Below are positions 6,079 to 10,606 of a stretch of 10,606 nt of DNA, in pieces (positions within the stretch are counted from its first letter, which is position 1; each line of letters opens with the position of its first letter). Under the pieces are notes generated by a model, which saw only the letters and a program-made list of their open reading frames with translations, did not search any database and had not been told where the DNA came from. The position numbers were made by a program, and so were the translations under genes. Origin of the DNA: Caldifarciminota bacterium (GTDB lineage Bacteria; Hydrothermota; Tepidihabitantia; Tepidihabitantales; CAIPLT01); contig JANXBB010000133.1 of the NCBI GenBank assembly GCA_025061975.1, forward strand, positions 1-10,606, given 5' to 3'.

Positions 6079-6915
6079 ATGCCCGAACTCCCAGAAGTCC
6101 AAACGATCTGTCAGGAACTTAAGCAGGTCATACTAAGGAAGAAAATCCGTAGGGTTAATGTATACCGTAAAGCAAGCATTGGTTATCCACAAGCCGACGG
6201 TTTTATAAAAGCACTTTTGGGAAAAGAAATTAAAGATATCCAAAGACGCGGTAAATATATTTTATTTAAACTCTCCCAAAATAAACTTTTAGTGTTTCAT
6301 TTAAGGCTTTCCGGTCAACTTAGATATTTTAAGGAACTTCCCCAAGAGATCTATAAGTCGGAACGAATTAGATTTATATTTAGCACTGGTGATGCTTTAA
6401 GTTTTTATGAACCCCGGGCATTAGGTAAAGCTTATTTAATCTCAGGTAACAGCTACCCTCAAGAACTTTTAGGTTTAAAAAATTTAGGACCAGATCCTTT
6501 AGAAGCAATCTTTACTTATAAATATCTTTATAATAAGATCCACAATCGCCGCGCCAAAATCAAATCATTACTTTTAGATCAAAGAATCTGTGCTGGCGTG
6601 GGCAATATTTATTCCGATGAAGCTTTGTTTCTCGCCCGAATTCATCCGTTCACTTTGGCCTATAAACTATCCAAACACGAAATAAAACGGCTTGTATGGG
6701 CTCTAAAAAAAGTTTTACGCCAAGCCATAAAAACTAAAGGAAGCTCCGTTAAAGATTATCTAAGACCAAATGGTAGTTTGGGCAGTTATCATTTACATGC
6801 ATATGTATATGGCCGCGAAGGACTATCCTGTCGCCGATGTAGAACAAAAATTTCAATTCTTAAGTTCGGGAATCGCCGAACTAGATTTTGTCCGAGATGC
6901 CAAGTTTTGAAGTAG
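6079..6915 (+). CDS. mutM: formamidopyrimidine-DNA glycosylase (Fpg/MutM)
   Basis: Bifunctional DNA glycosylase/AP lyase that removes 8-oxoguanine and FaPy lesions. The processed N-terminus PELPEV provides the catalytic Pro (residue 2) and Glu3. Lys59 is in RRGKYILFK, GVGNIYSDEALF (173-184) is the helix-two-turn-helix signature with the DNA-contacting Asn176, and a C-terminal zinc finger has Cys251, 254, 271 and 274 with Arg in the NRRT segment. At 278 aa it is of normal length. Two of the usual lesion-void residues differ from E. coli: HLRLSGQL has Leu where Met73 sits, and EPRALG has Leu in place of Phe110, while the Arg is kept. The ATG directly follows the hypC stop with no gap, so translation is coupled. 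The 3' end overlaps the convergent folC by 35 bp. Confidence 0.97.
   Translation: MPELPEVQTICQELKQVILRKKIRRVNVYRKASIGYPQADGFIKALLGKEIKDIQRRGKYILFKLSQNKLLVFHLRLSGQLRYFKELPQEIYKSERIRFIFSTGDALSFYEPRALGKAYLISGNSYPQELLGLKNLGPDPLEAIFTYKYLYNKIHNRRAKIKSLLLDQRICAGVGNIYSDEALFLARIHPFTLAYKLSKHEIKRLVWALKKVLRQAIKTKGSSVKDYLRPNGSLGSYHLHAYVYGREGLSCRRCRTKISILKFGNRRTRFCPRCQVLK
6863..6882. terminator. stem-loop in the convergent mutM/folC overlap
   Basis: AGTTCGG (6863-6869) and CCGAACT (6876-6882) form a perfect 7-bp stem with a 6-nt loop. On the minus strand it begins within the folC stop codon (6883-6881) and is followed, after about 12 nt, by a short T-run, so it may help end folC transcripts. On the plus strand it lies inside the mutM zinc-finger coding region, 31 nt before the stop, so it should not terminate strongly in that direction. 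Intrinsic termination is uncertain because the T-run is not adjacent. Confidence 0.35.
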
Positions 6916-8221
6916 ACTTCCTTACGTATTCATAAACTGCCCCAGCTAAATAAAACGAGCCGCAAACAATAATCGGCGTTTTTAGTGCTTTTTTTGCTTC
7001 TTTCAATGCAAAATCGAATGCCTCTTGATAATTCTTAACTTCCACAGCTGAAATATCTAATTTTTGAGCAATTTGCATAAGTTCAGAGCAACGAATCGTC
7101 CGGGGATTAGGTGCCTCGGTAAGGATAAGTTTTTTTACAATCGGCTTTAATATTAAAAACATTTCGCGAACAAGTTTTCCCATAAGTGAAGCAAAAACAA
7201 TTATCGCTTTACTTTTTATTATCTCATTAACCACTGAGACTAGCGCCATTATTGATTCTGGATTATGAGCAACATCGATAATAATTAACGGATCGGTATT
7301 TATAACCTCAACTCGGCAATTAATTTTCGCTTGGCTAAAACCAAAAGTAACAGCACGATGGAATTCGGATTCTCCAAGATAATTTTTATTTTTTAAGTGT
7401 TTTAAGACCCCATAAGCATTAAGTATGTTTTCAATTTGATGTCTCCCAATAAGATCTGTGCTTATATAATAGCGCCGATCGTCATCTTGATCTTGTAAGA
7501 CAAATCGCGTTCCTTGGAGCGAATATTTAATATCGCATGTTTTAAGATGATTGGGCACATAATACAATTGGTTGTAAGGAATATTACGGGATTCTAAATA
7601 TCTTTTAAGTGTCCGATAGACAATAGGCCGTTGTGGAGCACAAACAATAAAACTTTTTTTTCTAATGACCCCTGCTTTTTCATAAGTTATTTTAGTTAAA
7701 GTAGGACCTAAAATCTCAATATGGTCAAATCCGATTTTAGTGATAACTGCAACAATGGGATTAGAGGTATTCGTGGCATCAAGCCGACCACCGATCCCAA
7801 CTTCTAAAATAGTAAAGTCAACTTCGTTTTCTAAAAAGTAAAGATAGGCAAGTGTTGTGAGGGTTTCAAAAAAAGTAAGCTGGTATTTAATAATATGGGT
7901 TTTTATTTTATTAAGGATTTTATCAGCTGAGAAGTACGAAATTGGTTTATTATTTATCTTAATCCGTTCGCGCCAAGATAAAATATGAGGCGAAGTATAA
8001 AGTCCTACTTTAAATCCTGCACTAATAAGTGCAGAGGCGATGAAATGAGCAGTAGAGCCTTTTCCTTTTGTTCCCGCAATAATTATTGGCTTGTTAAGAA
8101 GTTTGTTTGGATAGTTAAGTACTGCGAGAAATTTTTTGAATTTATTGAGTTTAAAATCATAGTATACGCTTGGCTTTTGTTCGTAGTTAATAAGAGAGTA
8201 TAAGAATTTATCGAGATTCAT
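6881..8221 (-). CDS. folC: bifunctional folylpolyglutamate/dihydrofolate synthase (FolC)
   Basis: ATP-dependent Mur-ligase-family enzyme that adds glutamate to dihydropteroate and/or to folates. The 446 residues carry the P-loop GTKGKGST (50-57), YTSPHI (75-80), the loop EVGIGGRLDATN (140-151), GFDHIEILGPTLTKITYEKA (164-183) containing the expected magnesium/substrate His and the conserved Lys, and DVAHNPES (316-323) at the start of the C-terminal Rossmann-like domain. A small departure is NCRVEV (301-306), where PGR is usual. The start ATG 8221 gives a family-like N-terminus and no Shine-Dalgarno is evident. Last gene of mtaB-ompH-fabZ-folC, 35 nt after fabZ; its 3' end overlaps convergent mutM. 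Whether it has one or both activities cannot be told from sequence. Confidence 0.96.
   Translation of the reverse strand: MNLDKFLYSLINYEQKPSVYYDFKLNKFKKFLAVLNYPNKLLNKPIIIAGTKGKGSTAHFIASALISAGFKVGLYTSPHILSWRERIKINNKPISYFSADKILNKIKTHIIKYQLTFFETLTTLAYLYFLENEVDFTILEVGIGGRLDATNTSNPIVAVITKIGFDHIEILGPTLTKITYEKAGVIRKKSFIVCAPQRPIVYRTLKRYLESRNIPYNQLYYVPNHLKTCDIKYSLQGTRFVLQDQDDDRRYYISTDLIGRHQIENILNAYGVLKHLKNKNYLGESEFHRAVTFGFSQAKINCRVEVINTDPLIIIDVAHNPESIMALVSVVNEIIKSKAIIVFASLMGKLVREMFLILKPIVKKLILTEAPNPRTIRCSELMQIAQKLDISAVEVKNYQEAFDFALKEAKKALKTPIIVCGSFYLAGAVYEYVRKSTSKLGISDKI
6959..6985 (+). terminator. possible weak terminator downstream of mutM
   Basis: GCCG (6959-6962) and CGGC (6974-6977) could pair across an 11-nt loop, followed by GTTTTTAG and later a second T-run near 6989-6995. 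It lies 44 nt past the mutM stop, inside the folC coding region. The 4-bp stem is too short for confidence. Confidence 0.2.
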
Positions 8222-8256
8222 AAAATCAAGTGAGCTGGAAGGTAAACCAATAAGAT

Positions 8257-8760
8257 TTACTGATAACCAATCAGAAGTTGAGCATTACAAGCAAGCTCAC
8301 GAACATATTGGTTGTTGAGGATTCGAATAAAATGGATCTCGCCTTGTATTTTAGCTATTTTGGATTTAAGCGTTAAGGTTTCGCAAGATATTTCTAAAAT
8401 ATCTCCTGGCATTACCATTTTTTTAAAACGAGCCTCATTGATACCATAAAATAAAGGTAAATATTTTATTTCCTCGTTGCCCGGCGTATTTAAAGTTATT
8501 TTATAAAGTAATAAAATCCCCGCAGTCTGTGCCATTGCTTCAATCATTAACACGCCGGGCATTAACGGGAAATTAGGGAAGTGCCCGGAGAAATATTCTT
8601 CATTTCCGGAAACAGCTTTAGTTGCGATAATTTTATTTTCGCTAAGGTACACTACTCGGTCAATCATTAAAAAGGGATAGCGGTGCGGAAGAATTTGTTT
8701 AATATCTGCTATTTCTAATACAGGTTTAGAAAAAATTTCTTTTAGTACGGTATAATCCAT
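8257..8760 (-). CDS. fabZ: (3R)-hydroxyacyl-[acyl-carrier-protein] dehydratase FabZ
   Basis: Dehydrates beta-hydroxyacyl-ACP in type II fatty-acid synthesis; hot-dog fold, cytoplasmic. The signature ILPHRYPFLMIDRV (23-36) and the active-site helix GHFPNFPLMPGVLMIEAMAQ (59-78) supply the catalytic His60 and Glu74. The 167 residues exceed the usual 140-150 because of about 15 extra N-terminal residues (MDYTVLKEIFSKPVLEI); a later start is not offered by an obvious ATG before the first motif, so ATG 8760 is kept. It begins 6 nt after the ompH-like stop with no clear Shine-Dalgarno. In many diderms ompH, lpxD and fabZ are consecutive; here lpxD is absent between them. It precedes folC. Confidence 0.97.
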   Translation of the reverse strand: MDYTVLKEIFSKPVLEIADIKQILPHRYPFLMIDRVVYLSENKIIATKAVSGNEEYFSGHFPNFPLMPGVLMIEAMAQTAGILLLYKITLNTPGNEEIKYLPLFYGINEARFKKMVMPGDILEISCETLTLKSKIAKIQGEIHFIRILNNQYVRELACNAQLLIGYQ

Positions 8761-8766
8761 ATCAAG

Positions 8767-9765
8767 TTATTTCTCTATGTTTTTTATAAATCTTCGGATT
8801 GTTTCTCCTAATTCTTGCTTTAATAATTCTTTTCGTGAAACTTCGATTTCGGTTTCGAAAAGGACCTCATTTCTTAACGGCGACAAAACTTTAAGGTTTA
8901 TGTGGATTAAGTTTCCTTCTTTACGACTTTTGCCTAAAACAAGATATTGCGCATTTAACATTAATCCCATTGAATAAGCATCGCTTTCTTTAATTTCTGA
9001 GCCTAAACTTATGTTTCGAGAGAGGAGAAGATTATTTATTTCGCTTTTCGCAATAACTCGAACCTGGGGAAACGTTTTTATTATATCGATTATTGTCTGC
9101 TGAATTTGACTTCCGATGTTTTCTTGTTGACTCTCTTGATTCTCGTTAAAAAACGGAAAAACACCAATACTTATCTCTTGACTTGTTGTTGAAATAGTAT
9201 CAATTTTTGTTGTCGGTGTCTTGCCGGTCTTTGAGCTTATTACTCCTGCACGTTCTTTAAGCATTGTAAGTACCTTTTCGGTAAGATCAAGCCCGCTTTG
9301 TGCATAGACCACCGGTGTTTGACTAATGTCTAAAATCAAAGCAAAACCTTCTTTTTTAGCAAGTTCGCTACATACATCTTTAACTTCCTGCATGATCGGT
9401 GCTATTAATTCTCTGTTCTTACGTTCAAATTTTCCTCCCCGCCCCCATACTTCTTCAATATAAGTATCATACCGCCGTTTTGCTTCCGCAATTTCAAGCT
9501 CTTTTGCTCGGATTGCTTCTTCGGAAAGAATTAACCGTTGCGATGCTAATGCACCCTCTAAGGCTTCGTAAGTTCTTTTAAGCGAATCGGCAATTGCTTT
9601 ATACCGCATAACCTCTAAGTCTAACGCTCGTTGGGCGCTTTGAGCTGTTTCATAATTCTCTAGTAAATATTTAATATTAACATAGCCAACCTTCGCCTCT
9701 TTTGCAAAAGCCAATCGCCCGACAAATACGGCAATTAAGTTCAAAAATATTATATATTTTCTCAT
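8767..9765 (-). CDS. OmpH/Skp-like periplasmic protein with C-terminal TolB/CsgG-like domain
   Basis: Skp/OmpH proteins are periplasmic chaperones for outer-membrane proteins. The 332 residues begin with a signal peptide (MRKYIIFLNLIAVFVGRLAFA, probable cleavage after Ala21). An OmpH domain (about 24-172) follows, opening with KVGYVNIKYLLENYE and containing a long Ala/Glu/Lys-rich coiled coil (about 40-105), then a beta region (GFALILDISQTPVVYAQSGL). Ser/Thr-rich residues 173-197 look like a linker. Residues 198-330 form a second domain with the pattern ISIGVFPFFNEN, IIKTFPQVRVIAKSEINNLL and AQYLVLGKSRKEGNLIHINL, which resembles the N-terminal TolB/CsgG/FlgO-type fold. Skp is usually 160-180 aa, so the second domain is an addition. 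A frame error is unlikely because one clean frame covers both parts. It lies between mtaB (13 nt) and fabZ (6 nt). The exact family of the C-terminal domain is my inference. Confidence 0.82.
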   Translation of the reverse strand: MRKYIIFLNLIAVFVGRLAFAKEAKVGYVNIKYLLENYETAQSAQRALDLEVMRYKAIADSLKRTYEALEGALASQRLILSEEAIRAKELEIAEAKRRYDTYIEEVWGRGGKFERKNRELIAPIMQEVKDVCSELAKKEGFALILDISQTPVVYAQSGLDLTEKVLTMLKERAGVISSKTGKTPTTKIDTISTTSQEISIGVFPFFNENQESQQENIGSQIQQTIIDIIKTFPQVRVIAKSEINNLLLSRNISLGSEIKESDAYSMGLMLNAQYLVLGKSRKEGNLIHINLKVLSPLRNEVLFETEIEVSRKELLKQELGETIRRFIKNIEK

Positions 9766-9778
9766 AGCGATTAGTGAT

Positions 9779-10606
9779 TTAATTTGTTAATACAATTTCT
9801 TTAAGTTCGCCAATTTTAGGTTCTATATCACAAATTTTTACCCTTAGGTAATTATCGGAAATCGCCCAATTCTTCGACTCTACGATTACTTCTAACTTCT
9901 TGCCAATAAATCGCTTGCGATAATCATGGCGTTTCTTGAAATTTAGCTCGTTAAGTATCTGAATACGCTCTTTTTTTACTTGGGACGAAATCGGATCACC
10001 TAATTTATATGCAATTGTTCCTCTACGAGGCGAATAAGGGAAAATATGGATGTAATTTATCGGTAGCTCTTGAAGTAATTTTACAGTTCGTAAAAATGCT
10101 TGTTCGGATTCATTGGGGAACCCAATTATAATATCTGTTCCAAGATTAGCATCTGGAAGATACTTTGTAATTGAATCAAAAATTCTTTTAATATCCGTAA
10201 CCCGATACTTTCTACCCATTGCCTTTAACACCTCATCATCACCCGATTGGATTGGAACATGTAAGTGCTGGCACAATCTTTTGACCTTAAATAATCTTAA
10301 AAATTCCTCTGATATCATATCCGGTTCAATGGAACTTAATCGAATTCGAACACCAAAATCGGGCATTGTGTTAAGTAAGCTTACAAGCGAAGTTCCTAAA
10401 TCACGACCATATGCTCCAAGATTTAATGCTGTAAGCACAACTTCTTTATAACCCTGTCTGCTTAGCATTTCTATTTCTCTTATTATCTTTTCGGGAACAA
10501 ATGAACATAGAGAACCGCGTATCACATGTGCCAAACAAAATGTGCACTCATTAATACAACCATCAGCAAGTTTTATTAACGGGCGTGAACGTTCAAACAG
10601 CAAACT
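9779..10606 (-). CDS. mtaB: MiaB-family radical SAM methylthiotransferase, MtaB-like, 5' end outside window
   Basis: MtaB converts t6A37 to ms2t6A37 in tRNAs reading ANN codons, using two [4Fe-4S] clusters. The visible 275 residues start inside the radical SAM core: LADGCINECTFCLAHVIRG holds the CxxxCxxC cluster ligands. EVVLTALNLGAYGRDLG, RIRLSSIEPDMI, HLHVPIQSGDDEVLKAMGRKY, DIIIGFPNESEQAFL and HIFPYSPRRGT then follow the MtaB/YqeV pattern more closely than RimO or MiaB. A short basic C-terminal TRAM-like segment follows (about the last 55 residues). The N-terminal UPF0004 cluster domain and the true start are beyond the right edge; the TTG at 10603 is not the start. The usual RGRSRS after the cluster motif is RGSLCSF here, a mild departure. 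First visible gene of the leftward operon; 13 nt before the ompH-like gene. Confidence 0.88.
   Translation of the reverse strand, partial: SLLFERSRPLIKLADGCINECTFCLAHVIRGSLCSFVPEKIIREIEMLSRQGYKEVVLTALNLGAYGRDLGTSLVSLLNTMPDFGVRIRLSSIEPDMISEEFLRLFKVKRLCQHLHVPIQSGDDEVLKAMGRKYRVTDIKRIFDSITKYLPDANLGTDIIIGFPNESEQAFLRTVKLLQELPINYIHIFPYSPRRGTIAYKLGDPISSQVKKERIQILNELNFKKRHDYRKRFIGKKLEVIVESKNWAISDNYLRVKICDIEPKIGELKEIVLTN

Noticed and set aside
10113..10451. Plus-strand open frame opposite mtaB
   Set aside because: It is antisense to clear radical SAM motifs and has no own signals.
1..10606. CRISPR array, insertion sequence or prophage
   Set aside because: No regularly spaced direct repeats, transposase, integrase or phage gene is visible; all recognised genes are chromosomal housekeeping types.

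Overview
The window is an AT-rich stretch of a bacterial chromosome made of densely packed housekeeping genes. It carries OmpH/Skp and FabZ, which implies a diderm (Gram-negative) envelope. It also has a hydrogenase-maturation chaperone (HypC) and a DUF89 phosphatase with a CxxC motif. Short intergenic gaps, overlapping genes and mostly weak Shine-Dalgarno sequences would suit a low-GC, possibly anaerobic or thermophilic, uncultured candidate phylum (for example the WOR-3/FCB area). That placement is inference only, and no phylogeny was run.

Left third (1-3100, minus strand): a recA-recX-alaS operon, the same gene order as in E. coli. It is read leftwards from a near-consensus sigma-70-type promoter (TTGACA, 16 bp, TATACT). 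recX overlaps the end of recA by about 41 bp, alaS starts inside the recX stop codon (ATGA), and alaS runs off the left edge.

Middle (3000-3600): the largest gene-free stretch, lying between two divergent transcription units. It contains several dyads and, on the minus strand, four clustered G-runs. No known RNA family was recognised.

Plus-strand operon (3563-6915): a strong promoter (TTGACA, 17 bp, TATGCT) drives a 48-residue single-pass membrane protein whose ATG falls where transcription should start, so it is probably leaderless. It is followed by a six-segment membrane protein of unknown function, a DUF89 family phosphatase, hypC and mutM (Fpg). The last three genes are fused head to tail with 0-1 nt spacing.

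Right third (6881-10606, minus strand): mtaB (5' end outside the window), an OmpH/Skp-like periplasmic protein carrying an extra C-terminal TolB/CsgG-like domain, fabZ and folC. folC converges on mutM and overlaps it by 35 bp, with a perfect 7-bp stem-loop in the overlap region. The genes link DNA repair (RecA, RecX, Fpg), translation (AlaS, MtaB), folate synthesis, fatty-acid/lipid synthesis and envelope assembly.

No CRISPR array, tRNA, rRNA, insertion sequence or phage gene was found. The least explained parts are the small leaderless membrane protein with its membrane-protein partner, the OmpH fusion, and the structured 600-bp divergent intergenic region.
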